Assembly (NCBI GenBank): GCA_965660355.1
Contig: CBFHZN010000001.1
Location: 60,725 to 124,724 of the forward strand
From: CAJXVY01 sp965660355
GTDB taxonomy: Bacteria > Actinomycetota > Actinomycetes > Actinomycetales > Microbacteriaceae
Direction: 5' to 3'
Length of the DNA stretch: 64,000 bases
Shown here: positions 33,054 to 42,759 of the stretch, one piece after another
Layout of the letters: every line of letters begins with the position of its first letter
Numbering within the stretch: position 1 is the stretch's first letter
Made by a program: the position numbers and the translations under genes
The notes under the pieces: model-generated
Seen by the model: only the letters and a program-made list of their open reading frames with translations
The model's database searches: none
Told to the model about the DNA's origin: nothing

Positions 33054-33825
33054 GCTTCTAAAAGGTCTTTATGAAAACTCTTTAGAGCAATCCAGGCGCC
33101 TTAGAGAGACTATAAGCAACAAAAAATTACAAACTCTAGCTAATAACAACACCCCGCTTAATCCAAGACCTTTTTTTCAATCAAACGAGCTTTCGGTAAT
33201 CGCTGAAATCAAGCGGTCCTCACCCTCGAAGGGTCATCTCGCTGAAATCAAAGACCCACTGGCGCTAGCAAAAACGTATGAGGCCGCAGGGGCCGCCGCA
33301 ATTTCCGTGCTGACTGAACAATCGGGTTTCAGCGGAAGCGTTGAGGACCTAGAGATTGTTAGTGCGGGAGTGAATGTTCCGACCCTGCGCAAAGATTTCA
33401 TATCCACTAAAGAACAGATAACGGAAGCCAAGGCTTTTGGGGCGTCCATGGTTTTACTCATCATGTTGGGCCTTGATGATGATAAGTACAAAGAGCTTTT
33501 TGAGTATGCAGCAGAACAAGGACTGGAGATTTTGGTTGAAACTCACTCCGAATCTGAAATTGAAAGAGCGCTTCAACTCCCGGTTACATTTCTAGGGGTA
33601 AACACCAGAAACCTAAACACCTTTGAAACTGATATCGATCTATTTGGAAAACTTGTGAACCAGCTTCCAAAGGGTGTTATCAAAGTCGCAGAAAGCGCCG
33701 TTACTGGAGTTGAAGACGCCCGTTTATATAAGCAATTTGGAGCAGATGCGGTATTGGTAGGTGAGGCGTTGGTAAAAGGTGACGCCAAATCTCTGATTGA
33801 GAGTTTCCGCTCACTCGATAAGTGA
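33031..33825 (+). CDS. trpC: Indole-3-glycerol phosphate synthase
   Basis: A 264-residue TIM-barrel enzyme converting CdRP to indole-3-glycerol phosphate. It has VIAEIKRSSPSKGHL (catalytic Glu and Lys), ISVLTEQSGFSGSVEDL, LRKDFI, VETHSESEIERAL, LGVNTRNL and VAESAVTG. It is not fused to TrpF. The only sensible start is the ATG inside the HGxxPAAW gene (23-nt overlap); no downstream start exists before the conserved N-terminal helix. Confidence 0.96.
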   Translation: MAQNRKAELLKGLYENSLEQSRRLRETISNKKLQTLANNNTPLNPRPFFQSNELSVIAEIKRSSPSKGHLAEIKDPLALAKTYEAAGAAAISVLTEQSGFSGSVEDLEIVSAGVNVPTLRKDFISTKEQITEAKAFGASMVLLIMLGLDDDKYKELFEYAAEQGLEILVETHSESEIERALQLPVTFLGVNTRNLNTFETDIDLFGKLVNQLPKGVIKVAESAVTGVEDARLYKQFGADAVLVGEALVKGDAKSLIESFRSLDK

Positions 33826-33839
33826 CTTACAATTCCATA

Positions 33840-35060
33840 ATGAGCGATATTAAATTAGGTGAACATGTTGGTCCCTACTTCGGGGAATATGGTGGGCGAT
33901 TTGTTCCAGAACCACTTATTGCAGCGCTAGATCAATTAGATCGCGTTTATAAAGAGGCACGAACGGATCCTGAGTTTCTAAAAGAGCTAGATATGCTCCA
34001 CCGTGAATACACAGGTCGGCCAAGTGTGTTGACGGAGGCCACCAAATTTGCAGCAGCCGTTGGTGATGTTCGTGTTTTTCTAAAGCGAGAGGACCTCAAC
34101 CACACAGGTTCACACAAAATAAATAACGTCATGGGCCAAGCACTGCTTGCTAAAAAAATGGGTAAAAAAAGGATTATCGCTGAAACCGGAGCTGGTCAGC
34201 ACGGTGTGGCATCTGCAACCGCAGCTGCATATTTTGGTCTTGAATGCGTTGTTTACATGGGAGAGGTTGACACCGAACGACAGGCACTAAATGTTGCTCG
34301 TATGAGACTTCTGGGGGCCGAGGTGGTGGCCGTCCGAACCGGTACCAGGACATTGAAAGATGCCATCAACGAAGCGATGCGTGACTGGGTTGCCAATGTT
34401 GAAACAACACACTATCTGTTGGGGACGGTGGCAGGACCTCACCCCTTTCCAACAATGGTTAGGGATTTCCACAGCGTTATTGGTCGCGAGGCGAAACAAC
34501 AGATGTTGGACAGGACCGGCAGAAACCCTGATTATGTAATTGCATGCGTTGGCGGGGGATCGAATGCCATTGGAATTTTCCACGAGTTTTTAGATGACGA
34601 TGTGAAGCTAATAGGTTACGAGGCAGCTGGTGACGGTATTGATACCCCAATGCATTCCGCAACCATAAGCATGGGTACGCCTGGCGTTTTGCATGGCGCT
34701 AGAAGTTACATGCTGCAAGACGAAGACGGCCAAACTTCAGATTCTCACAGCATTTCAGCCGGTCTGGATTATCCAGGTGTTGGACCAGAGCATGCTTGGC
34801 TAAAAGACCTTGGAAGAGCTGAATATCGAGACATTACAGATAAGCAGGCAATGGATGCCATGGCTTTATTGTCTGAGACCGAAGGAATTATCCCCGCCAT
34901 TGAAACAGCCCATGCTCTAGCGGGCATCGAGAGAATTGCCAAAGAGAGCCCTGGGGCGCATGTATTAGTGAACCTGAGTGGTCGAGGTGATAAAGACATG
35001 GAAACAGCAGCTAGATATTTTCAGCTAACGGGCGTAAACAGGGTAGTTGGAGATGAGTAG
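33840..35060 (+). CDS. trpB: Tryptophan synthase beta chain
   Basis: A 406-residue PLP enzyme joining indole and serine. It shows GPYFGEYGGRFVPEPL, the PLP-lysine motif NHTGSHKINN, AETGAGQHGVA, and the phosphate-binding CVGGGSNAIG. The ATG (MSDIKLGEHVGPYFG) gives the N-terminal length typical of homologues. A GTG six codons upstream overlaps the trpC stop by 4 nt (GTGA) and could also be used; neither has a good ribosome binding site. Confidence 0.96.
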   Translation: MSDIKLGEHVGPYFGEYGGRFVPEPLIAALDQLDRVYKEARTDPEFLKELDMLHREYTGRPSVLTEATKFAAAVGDVRVFLKREDLNHTGSHKINNVMGQALLAKKMGKKRIIAETGAGQHGVASATAAAYFGLECVVYMGEVDTERQALNVARMRLLGAEVVAVRTGTRTLKDAINEAMRDWVANVETTHYLLGTVAGPHPFPTMVRDFHSVIGREAKQQMLDRTGRNPDYVIACVGGGSNAIGIFHEFLDDDVKLIGYEAAGDGIDTPMHSATISMGTPGVLHGARSYMLQDEDGQTSDSHSISAGLDYPGVGPEHAWLKDLGRAEYRDITDKQAMDAMALLSETEGIIPAIETAHALAGIERIAKESPGAHVLVNLSGRGDKDMETAARYFQLTGVNRVVGDE

Positions 35061-35832
35061 AGTAGAGAGCCTTCTTAGAAGGGACAAAAACACTCTCATT
35101 GGTTATTTCCCAGCTGGCTACCCAACTATTGATGAAAGCGTTGAAGCTTGTCTTGAAATGGTAAAAGGTGGAGTAGAGATTCTCGAATTGGGAGTTCCCT
35201 ACAGCGATCCAATTATGGATGGCCCGGTTATACAAAAAGCCACCGAGGTAGCAAGAGCAAATGGCTTCAGGCTGAGAGACACCTTCGAGGTTGTCAAAAG
35301 ACTAAGAGAAAGCACCGACGTTCCTATTTTGGTGATGACCTATTGGAATCCCGTAATTCGCATTGGTTTGAAAGAATTTGCTGAGCAACTAAAGCAATCT
35401 GGAGCCGATGGACTGATTACACCAGATTTGATCCCAGATGAGGCACAGGACTGGATTTCCATTAGTGATGAGCTGGGATTAGACAGAGTGTTTCTAATTG
35501 CACCTAGTTCCAGTAATGAACGCATCAAAGACAACGCCGAAGCTTCCAAAGGATTTGTGTATACGGTTTCCACAATGGGAATCACAGGGGAGCGTGCAAA
35601 TTTAGACGCATTGGCCAGAAACACAGTTGAGAGACTTAGAGCTGTATCCGACAGGCCCACTGCAGTCGGTGTGGGGATATCCACGGGCGATCAAGTCAAA
35701 GAGGTGAACTCTTATGCTGATGGAGCGATAGTTGGCACTGCGTTTATTAGGGCTTATGCGGAAAATGGGCTTGCGGGTTTGATTGAAAAAACAAAAGATT
35801 TGGCTAACGGCCTAGAATTGCAACGTGATTAG
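35053..35832 (+). CDS. trpA: Tryptophan synthase alpha chain
   Basis: A 259-residue TIM barrel cleaving indole-3-glycerol phosphate. The catalytic Glu and Asp lie in ILELGVPYSDPIMDGPVIQKA, the GLITPDLIPDEA and GFVYTVSTMGITGER strands are conserved, and VGVGISTGDQV binds phosphate. The ATG (MSRVESLLRR) fits homologues; a TTG two codons upstream is possible but too close to the GGAG. 8-nt overlaps with trpB and lgt. Confidence 0.96.
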   Translation: MSRVESLLRRDKNTLIGYFPAGYPTIDESVEACLEMVKGGVEILELGVPYSDPIMDGPVIQKATEVARANGFRLRDTFEVVKRLRESTDVPILVMTYWNPVIRIGLKEFAEQLKQSGADGLITPDLIPDEAQDWISISDELGLDRVFLIAPSSSNERIKDNAEASKGFVYTVSTMGITGERANLDALARNTVERLRAVSDRPTAVGVGISTGDQVKEVNSYADGAIVGTAFIRAYAENGLAGLIEKTKDLANGLELQRD

Positions 35833-36697
35833 TTCAATTCCATCCCCAGAAATCTCCTACCTTGACCTAGGTCCACTGCGAGTTAATTTTTATGCCCTGT
35901 TCATCCTCACCGGCATCATCCTTGCGGTGTTGCTATCTGATTATCGGTTGCATAAGCGTGGAGCCGAACGAGGAGTGATTCTTGACATCGCACTCTGGGC
36001 TGTTCCCTTTGGAATCCTTGGTGGACGACTGTTTCACGTTTTCACCCATCCTCGGGATTATTTTTATGAAGGTGCAGATTTGCTGGCCATTTTCTATGTC
36101 TGGGAGGGTGGACTGGCAATCTACGGGGCACTTATCCTCGGTGCTGTTGGTGCCTACATTGGCGTTAGGCAGGCAGGACTCAAGTTTTGGTCTGTGGCAG
36201 ATGCCCTTGCTCCTGGAATTTTATTAGCCCAGGCAATTGGTCGCTGGGGGAATTATTTCAACCAGGAACTTTTTGGTTTGCCAACAGATTTGCCATGGGG
36301 CTTAGAGATTCCCCAGAGTAACCCCGCCTATCCGCAGGGATTTCCAGAGGGCGTGACTTTTCATCCAACCTTTGCCTACGAGATGCTTTGGTCTCTAACC
36401 GGGGTTGTGCTGCTTTTGATTTTGGACAGAAAGCTAAACATGCGCTTTGGTCGACTGTTCGGTCTTTATCTGGTGATTTATTCAGTAGGCAGAGCATGGA
36501 TTGAATCAATAAGGATTGACCCAAGCGAAATAATTCTTGGATTGAGGATAAATATCTGGTCTGCGATTGTTGGCATTATTGTGGGGCTGACCATTATTAT
36601 TGTCCAGCACTACAGGCACAGAGGAGAAGAGACCTCTATTTTCCGAGCCCAAAAGGTAGAGGAAGCAGAAGCAGAAGAAACTGCAGAGGCCAAGTAG
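35825..36697 (+). CDS. lgt: Prolipoprotein diacylglyceryl transferase
   Basis: A 290-residue integral membrane enzyme (about seven spans) that attaches diacylglycerol to the lipobox cysteine of lipoproteins. The signature IGRWGNYFNQELFGLPTDLPWGLEI is intact, along with HPTFAYEMLW. The C-terminus is a short, Glu/Ala-rich cytoplasmic tail (EEAEAEETAEAK). The GTG start overlaps trpA by 8 nt. trpA-lgt is a conserved actinobacterial adjacency. Confidence 0.96.
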   Translation: MISSIPSPEISYLDLGPLRVNFYALFILTGIILAVLLSDYRLHKRGAERGVILDIALWAVPFGILGGRLFHVFTHPRDYFYEGADLLAIFYVWEGGLAIYGALILGAVGAYIGVRQAGLKFWSVADALAPGILLAQAIGRWGNYFNQELFGLPTDLPWGLEIPQSNPAYPQGFPEGVTFHPTFAYEMLWSLTGVVLLLILDRKLNMRFGRLFGLYLVIYSVGRAWIESIRIDPSEIILGLRINIWSAIVGIIVGLTIIIVQHYRHRGEETSIFRAQKVEEAEAEETAEAK

Positions 36698-36713
36698 ATT
36701 CAATAAGTAAAAC

Positions 36714-36735
36714 TTCGGGCCGATGCTGCCCCGAA
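36714..36735 (+). promoter_or_regulatory. Hairpin between lgt and gltB
   Basis: TTCGGG pairs with CCCGAA (6 bp) around a 10-nt loop. It begins 16 nt after the lgt stop and ends 20 nt before the preferred gltB ATG. No T-run follows. It may be a weak terminator or attenuator separating the trp-lgt unit from glutamate synthase. Confidence 0.35.
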
Positions 36736-36754
36736 AGCGATGATCGGAGTTTTA

Positions 36755-39700
36755 ATGTCGGCTAGCCCATTCTGGAGATTTAGCAACTATCCGCAGACGA
36801 CGGATTTATATGACCCTGCCGCAGAGAAAGACTCCTGTGGTGTGGCAATGGTTGCTACCCTTCGTGGCTACGGTGGTAATGACATAGTTCAGACAGCCCT
36901 TGGTTCACTTTGTAACCTCGAACACAGGGGAGCTGTTGGCAGTGATGCTGGAACGGGAGACGGTGCCGGAATCCTGCTAGAGATTCCACACAAGTTTTTT
37001 GCTGAAGTTGTAGATTTTCCACTCCCAAACTTTGGGCAGTATGGCGCAGGTTTAGTTTTTGAAGACACTGATCCAAATCTCAGAAACCAAGAAAGAATTC
37101 GGCTGGAGGAGATTCTCAAACAAGAGGGGCTGTCCCTGCTGGCATGGCGCGAAATAGAGACAAACCCTGAAGTTTTGGGCGAGATGGCAAAAGAAGCTAT
37201 GCCACACATCGGCCAACTGTTTGTTGCTGGACTAAATGAAGAGTCTGGGCTTGATTTAGAGCGAATGCTATTCAGGGCTAGAAAGCGCAGCGAAAGAGAG
37301 CTGGGGCTTTATCACCCAACGCTTTCATGCCGAACAATTGTTTATAAGGGAATGCTCACAACCTTGCAATTGCAGCCATTTTTCAAGGATCTGCAAGACC
37401 CAAGACTAGAGTCAAAGATGGCACTGGTGCACTCAAGATTTAGCACCAACACTTTTCCATCCTGGCCACTTGCTCACCCCTTCAGGATGATCGCCCACAA
37501 CGGTGAAATTAACACAGTCAAGGGCAACACGAACTGGATGAGGGCACGCGAGGCCACATTGGCAAGCGAGTTAATTGGTGATTTAGAACCACTTCGCCCA
37601 ATCGTCACGCCGGGCGCAAGTGATTCGGCCAGTTTTGATGAGGTTTTGGAGCTGTTGCACCTAAGCGGTCGCTCTCTTCCACACGCAATCATGATGATGA
37701 TTCCAGAGGCTTGGGAAAAACAAAAAGACATGGATCCCAAACTCAAGGCATTTTATGAGTATCACAGCTTGTTGATGGAACCTTGGGATGGCCCTGCCAG
37801 CGTTACCTTCACAGATGGAAGCTTGGTGGGTGCAACCTTGGACAGAAATGGTTTGCGGCCAGGGCGCTATCTGGTAACAGATGATGGACTGGTGATTCTT
37901 GGCAGTGAAACTGGTGTTTACGATGTCGACCCTTCAAAGGTTGTGGAGCGAGGACGCTTGCAGCCAGGAAAAATGTTTTTGGTGGACACTGAACAGGGTC
38001 GAATCATCAGTGATGCTGAAATCAAGCAGACAATGTCTGAGATGGAAGATTGGAGCCTCTGGCTTGAATCAAACAGGCTGAACCTGAGAGATCTTCCGGA
38101 GCGTGACCACGTCAGGCACTCATCAGCGAGTGTTGAGCGTCGACAGCGCATGTTTGGTTACACAGAGGAGGAACTCAAAGAGGTCATTGGACCAATGGCG
38201 ATGAAAGGTATTGAACCAATTGGTGCCATGGGTACCGACACTCCAATTGCAGCCATTAGTGACAGACCAAGGCTTCTCTTTGACTACTTCACTCAACAGT
38301 TTGCTCAGGTCACAAACCCACCGCTTGATGCCATCAGGGAAGAAATTGTCACCAGCTTAAGCTCTGTGATCGGGCCTGAGGGCAACATCTTGTCTTCGAC
38401 AAAAAATCCTGAAAGAAGAATGGTGGTTGATTTCCCCGTTTTGGATAACGACGAGATGGCAAAAATCAAGCACATCAAACAAGCAGAGACCGGCTTCACG
38501 CACATCGTTGATGCCCGATACAGCGTTGATGGCGGCGAAGAGGCCTTGTCCGCGAGATTGGACGAGCTTTCCCAAGAAGTGGACCAGGCGATTGAACAGG
38601 GTGCCAGTTTCTTGGTAATTAGTGATCGCGACAGCAACAGAGAGCTTGCGCCGATTCCATCGCTGTTGGCAACCAGTGCCATCCATCACCATCTGATTCG
38701 AAAGGGCACCAGAACCAAAGTTGGACTGGTGGTCGAGGCCGGCGATGTTAGAGAGGTTCACCACGTTGCGGTTTTGGTAGGCTTTGGCGCCGCCGCCGTG
38801 AATCCATATCTAGCTTTGGAAACGGCAGAAGAGATGGTTCGCACCAAGCACCTTCTGAACATCACCACGAAGACCGCAACAGCGAACTTAGCCAAATCAT
38901 TGGGCAAAGGGGTTCTGAAGGTCATGAGCAAGATGGGCATCAGCACCGTGAGTTCCTACAGTGGCGCGCAATGTTTCGAAGCTGTGGGTCTTGGGCAAGA
39001 ACTAGTTGACAGATACTTCACCGGCACCACCAGCAAGCTCGGTGGCGTAGATCTTGAAATTCTGCACCAGGAGATTGAGCACCGCCACCGGAAGGCTTAT
39101 CCAATTGAAGAATTTGAACTAGAGGGCCTAGAAGTTGGTGGAGAATTAAAGTGGAGGAGAGATGGACCTCCGCACCTGTTCAACCCAGAGACGGTTTTCA
39201 AGCTCCAACACTCAACCAGAGCTGGTCGGTATGACATTTTCAAACAGTACACAAACGCTGTGGATGACCAATCCGAAAGATTGATGACACTTAGAGGACT
39301 TTTTAAATTCCGAACCGAAAAAACTAAGGCCATCTCAATCGATGAGGTTGAGCCAGTAAGTGAGATCGTAAAAAGGTTTGCAACTGGCGCAATGAGCTTT
39401 GGATCCATCTCTCCTGAAGCACACGAGACACTAGCCATTGCTATGAACAGGCTGGGTGGGAAATCAAATACTGGTGAGGGAGGGGAGCGACTGGATCGCT
39501 TGACCAACCCCGAAACACGAAGCTCTATCAAACAGGTTGCCAGTGGTCGCTTTGGTGTTACCAGCATGTATTTGACTAACGCTGATGACATCCAAATCAA
39601 AATGGCGCAGGGAGCCAAACCAGGAGAGGGTGGGCAGTTACCCCCCGGGAAGGTGTACCCCTTCATTGCAGAGATTAGACATTCAACCCCCGGGGTTGGG

Positions 39701-41296
39701 TTGATTAGCCCTCCGCCACACCACGATATTTATTCAATCGAAGATTTGAAGCAGTTGATTTTTGACCTGAAAAGAGCGAACCCAGGCGCAAGAATCCACG
39801 TGAAGCTTGTGAGTCAGTTTGGTGTGGGCACCGTTGCAGCTGGAGTCGCCAAGGCGAAAAGTGATGTTGTCTTGATCTCTGGTCACGACGGAGGAACCGG
39901 CGCTTCACCATTGAACTCTTTGAAGCACGCTGGAACCCCCTGGGAAATCGGATTGGCTGAAACTCAGCAAACCCTTATGCATAACGGCTTGAGAGACAGA
40001 GTCAGCGTTCAGGTTGACGGTCAAATGAAAACTGGTCGAGATGTCATGGTGGCAGCCCTATTAGGAGCAGAAGAATATGGATTCTCAACCGCTCCACTAG
40101 TTGTTAGCGGATGTGTGTTGATGAGAGTTTGTCATCTCGACACCTGTCCTGTGGGTGTGGCAACTGGTAACCCCGTGTTGCGCGAAAGGTTCAGTGGCAA
40201 AGCAGAGTTTGTGGTGAACTTTTTTGAGTACCTGGCTCAAGAAGTACGCGAATATCTAGCAGAACTTGGATTTAGGACACTTGATGAGGCCATTGGTCGG
40301 GTTGACCTGTTGGATGTGAATCGTGCCATCAACCACTGGAAGGCAGATGGATTGGATCTAAGACCAATTCTTTCGACTGAACTACCAGAGGGCGAAAGAA
40401 GAAACACAACCACCCAAGATCATGAACTTGAGAAACACTTTGATCAGCAGCTTTTGAAATTGGCAGAGACCAGTCTCGAAGATGGACTTCCTGTGAAAAT
40501 TGACCTGCCAGTTAGTAACGTAAATCAGGCTGTTGGCACCATGCTGGGCCATGAACTAACAAAGAGATTTGGTAACGATGGGCTTCCGGAGGCAACCATA
40601 GACATCAACCTGCGGGGAAGCGCAGGTCAATCATTGGGGGCATTTGTTCCTAAGGGAATCTCGCTCTCCATTGAGGGCGATGTCAATGACTATCTTGGTA
40701 AGGGTCTTAGTGGGGGAGTAATCTCCGTTCGACCCTATAGAGAATCCAGTTATCAAAGCCATGAGAGTGTCATTGCTGGAAACGTGATTGGGTATGGTGC
40801 AACCAGTGGCAAAATCTTTGTCTCAGGCATTGTTGGCGAGCGATTCTTGGTTAGAAACTCGGGAGTGATTGCTGTTGTCGAGGGTGTTGGGGACCACGCA
40901 CTTGAATACATGACTGGCGGTGAAGCTGTGATCCTGGGAGAAACTGGAATCAATGTCGGTGCGGGAATGAGTGGTGGAATCGGTTATTTCTATAACCTCA
41001 ACGAGTCCAGAGTTAATCAGCAGGCCATACAAAGTGGTGAATTGATCATCGAGGGGCTAAGCGAGTTTGACCAGCAGCGACTCAGAAAACTGTTGGAAGA
41101 ACATGTTCAGCTAACGGGTTCTCCTATTGCCATGAACACCCTGGATAATTTTGACAGCGAAGTTTCAAAATTCAAGAAATTGGTGCCAAGTGATTATGCA
41201 AGGGTTCTCGAAATCAGAACTGAGGCAATCGAGACTGGCGCAGATCCAGATGGAGAGGACACATGGACAAAGATATTGGAGGTGACAAATGGCTGA
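36755..41296 (+). CDS. gltB: Glutamate synthase, large (alpha) subunit
   Basis: A 1513-residue enzyme transferring the glutamine amide to 2-oxoglutarate. Domains run in the usual order: class II glutamine amidotransferase (nucleophile Cys28 in KDSCGVAM, after a 27-residue propeptide), central domain, FMN/Fe-S synthase domain and C-terminal GXGXG beta-helix. The 3Fe-4S ligands are C1120, C1126 and C1131 in CVLMRVCHLDTCPVG. The ATG giving MSASPFWRFS has GGAG at 6 nt; an ATG five codons upstream partly overlaps the leader hairpin region and has no clear site. 8-nt overlap with gltD. Confidence 0.97.
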   Translation: MSASPFWRFSNYPQTTDLYDPAAEKDSCGVAMVATLRGYGGNDIVQTALGSLCNLEHRGAVGSDAGTGDGAGILLEIPHKFFAEVVDFPLPNFGQYGAGLVFEDTDPNLRNQERIRLEEILKQEGLSLLAWREIETNPEVLGEMAKEAMPHIGQLFVAGLNEESGLDLERMLFRARKRSERELGLYHPTLSCRTIVYKGMLTTLQLQPFFKDLQDPRLESKMALVHSRFSTNTFPSWPLAHPFRMIAHNGEINTVKGNTNWMRAREATLASELIGDLEPLRPIVTPGASDSASFDEVLELLHLSGRSLPHAIMMMIPEAWEKQKDMDPKLKAFYEYHSLLMEPWDGPASVTFTDGSLVGATLDRNGLRPGRYLVTDDGLVILGSETGVYDVDPSKVVERGRLQPGKMFLVDTEQGRIISDAEIKQTMSEMEDWSLWLESNRLNLRDLPERDHVRHSSASVERRQRMFGYTEEELKEVIGPMAMKGIEPIGAMGTDTPIAAISDRPRLLFDYFTQQFAQVTNPPLDAIREEIVTSLSSVIGPEGNILSSTKNPERRMVVDFPVLDNDEMAKIKHIKQAETGFTHIVDARYSVDGGEEALSARLDELSQEVDQAIEQGASFLVISDRDSNRELAPIPSLLATSAIHHHLIRKGTRTKVGLVVEAGDVREVHHVAVLVGFGAAAVNPYLALETAEEMVRTKHLLNITTKTATANLAKSLGKGVLKVMSKMGISTVSSYSGAQCFEAVGLGQELVDRYFTGTTSKLGGVDLEILHQEIEHRHRKAYPIEEFELEGLEVGGELKWRRDGPPHLFNPETVFKLQHSTRAGRYDIFKQYTNAVDDQSERLMTLRGLFKFRTEKTKAISIDEVEPVSEIVKRFATGAMSFGSISPEAHETLAIAMNRLGGKSNTGEGGERLDRLTNPETRSSIKQVASGRFGVTSMYLTNADDIQIKMAQGAKPGEGGQLPPGKVYPFIAEIRHSTPGVGLISPPPHHDIYSIEDLKQLIFDLKRANPGARIHVKLVSQFGVGTVAAGVAKAKSDVVLISGHDGGTGASPLNSLKHAGTPWEIGLAETQQTLMHNGLRDRVSVQVDGQMKTGRDVMVAALLGAEEYGFSTAPLVVSGCVLMRVCHLDTCPVGVATGNPVLRERFSGKAEFVVNFFEYLAQEVREYLAELGFRTLDEAIGRVDLLDVNRAINHWKADGLDLRPILSTELPEGERRNTTTQDHELEKHFDQQLLKLAETSLEDGLPVKIDLPVSNVNQAVGTMLGHELTKRFGNDGLPEATIDINLRGSAGQSLGAFVPKGISLSIEGDVNDYLGKGLSGGVISVRPYRESSYQSHESVIAGNVIGYGATSGKIFVSGIVGERFLVRNSGVIAVVEGVGDHALEYMTGGEAVILGETGINVGAGMSGGIGYFYNLNESRVNQQAIQSGELIIEGLSEFDQQRLRKLLEEHVQLTGSPIAMNTLDNFDSEVSKFKKLVPSDYARVLEIRTEAIETGADPDGEDTWTKILEVTNG

Positions 41297-42746
41297 TCCA
41301 AAGGGCTTTCTGAGGGTAACCGAAAGAGAAACAAGAAAGCGTAGGCCGGTTCCCGTGAGAATCATGGATTACAAGGAAGTCTATGAAAAACGCGACGGCG
41401 AAGTTGTAAAACGTCAAGCCTCCAGATGCATGGATTGCGGCATCCCGTTTTGTCATCAGGGTTGCCCTCTCGGAAATCTAATACCAGAGTGGAATGACCT
41501 AACCCGTCAGGGTCTCGGTAAAGATGCCATAGAACGCCTGCATTCCACTAATAACTTTCCAGAGTTTACGGGTCGAATTTGCCCTGCGCCTTGCGAGGAC
41601 ACCTGTGTGTTGGGAATTAATCAACCACCTGTGACCATCAAGGAAATCGAGGTCAGCATCATCGATGACGCCTTTGAAAATGGATGGGTTACCCCAACTG
41701 TGCCGGAGCGTCTAACAGGTAAAACAATCGCTGTGGTCGGTAGCGGACCTGCAGGGATGGCCGCCGCACAACAATTAACCAGGGCTGGTCACACTGTCGC
41801 TGTTTATGAGAGAGATGACCGAATTGGCGGATTGCTCAGATACGGTATTCCTGATTTCAAGATGGAAAAAACTCATATTGACCGAAGGGTCCGCCAAATG
41901 CAGGCAGAGGGAACCATCTTTAGAACTGGCGTAACAATTGGGGAAGATATCAGTTGGGATGACCTTAGGGATCGCTATGACGCTGTTTTGGTAGCCACCG
42001 GGGCTCTAAAGCCCAGGGATTTGCCAATTCCTGGAAGAGATTTGGATGGTATTCATTTCGCAATGGAATATCTGACTCAGTCCAATAAAGCCGTTGCTGG
42101 CGATGATCTCGCAGAAAGAATTGATGCAAAAGGAAAGCATGTGATTGTGTTGGGTGGTGGTGACACTGGGGCAGATTGCCTGGGCACTGCAACCAGGCAG
42201 GGTGCATTGAGTGTTACCACTTTGGCAATTGGTAAACAGCCTCCCACGGAGCGCACCGAGGACATGCCGTGGCCAACCATCCCGAACCTATTCGAGGTGC
42301 AAAGTGCTCATGAAGAATTTGGGGAGAGGGCGTTTTTATCCTCAACCGTTCGGTTTATCGGTGAAAACGGCAAGGTAACGGGATTGGAAGTCGCCGAGAC
42401 TGAATACAAAGACGGCACCCGAGCACCAAAGCCAGGAACAGAGAGAGTTATTCCAGCGGATTTGGTTTTACTAAGTCTTGGCTTTATTGGCACTGAAGGT
42501 GACAAATTGGTAGAACAGGCTAAGGTGGAACTCGATAATCGTGGCAATGTCGCCCGCGGAAGCAAATACGAAGTTCAAGAGGGACTATTCGCTGCTGGTG
42601 ATGCCGGCAGGGGAGCAAGCCTTGTTGTTTGGGCAATTGCCGAGGGTAGAGCTGCTGCGAGTGCTATTGACGAATATCTAGAGGGTGAATCGCGTTTGCC
42701 GTTTCCGGTGAAACCAACCGATCAGCCTCTATCCGTGTATAGCTGA
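41289..42746 (+). CDS. gltD: Glutamate synthase, small (beta) subunit
   Basis: A 485-residue NADPH-dependent flavoprotein that feeds electrons to GltB. The N-terminal Fe-S domain has CMDCGIPFCHQGCPLGN and CPAPCEDTCVLG. The FAD loop VVGSGPAGMAAAQQL is at about residues 149-163, and the NADPH loop is VIVLGGGDTGADCLG. GLFAAGDAGRGASLVVWAIAEGRAAA is the C-terminal FAD contact. gltB and gltD overlap by 8 nt and clearly form a two-gene unit for ammonium assimilation. Confidence 0.97.
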   Translation: MADPKGFLRVTERETRKRRPVPVRIMDYKEVYEKRDGEVVKRQASRCMDCGIPFCHQGCPLGNLIPEWNDLTRQGLGKDAIERLHSTNNFPEFTGRICPAPCEDTCVLGINQPPVTIKEIEVSIIDDAFENGWVTPTVPERLTGKTIAVVGSGPAGMAAAQQLTRAGHTVAVYERDDRIGGLLRYGIPDFKMEKTHIDRRVRQMQAEGTIFRTGVTIGEDISWDDLRDRYDAVLVATGALKPRDLPIPGRDLDGIHFAMEYLTQSNKAVAGDDLAERIDAKGKHVIVLGGGDTGADCLGTATRQGALSVTTLAIGKQPPTERTEDMPWPTIPNLFEVQSAHEEFGERAFLSSTVRFIGENGKVTGLEVAETEYKDGTRAPKPGTERVIPADLVLLSLGFIGTEGDKLVEQAKVELDNRGNVARGSKYEVQEGLFAAGDAGRGASLVVWAIAEGRAAASAIDEYLEGESRLPFPVKPTDQPLSVYS

Positions 42747-42759
42747 CCGAACGGTAATT

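Noticed and set aside
36755..36840. Signal peptide at the GltB N-terminus
   Set aside because: The 27 residues before Cys28 are the amidotransferase propeptide, not hydrophobic enough for export.
39097..39666. A 189-codon open frame on the minus strand inside gltB
   Set aside because: It lies antisense to the conserved synthase domain, has no ribosome binding site or recognisable motif, and is serine/proline-rich as expected from a reverse-complement shadow.
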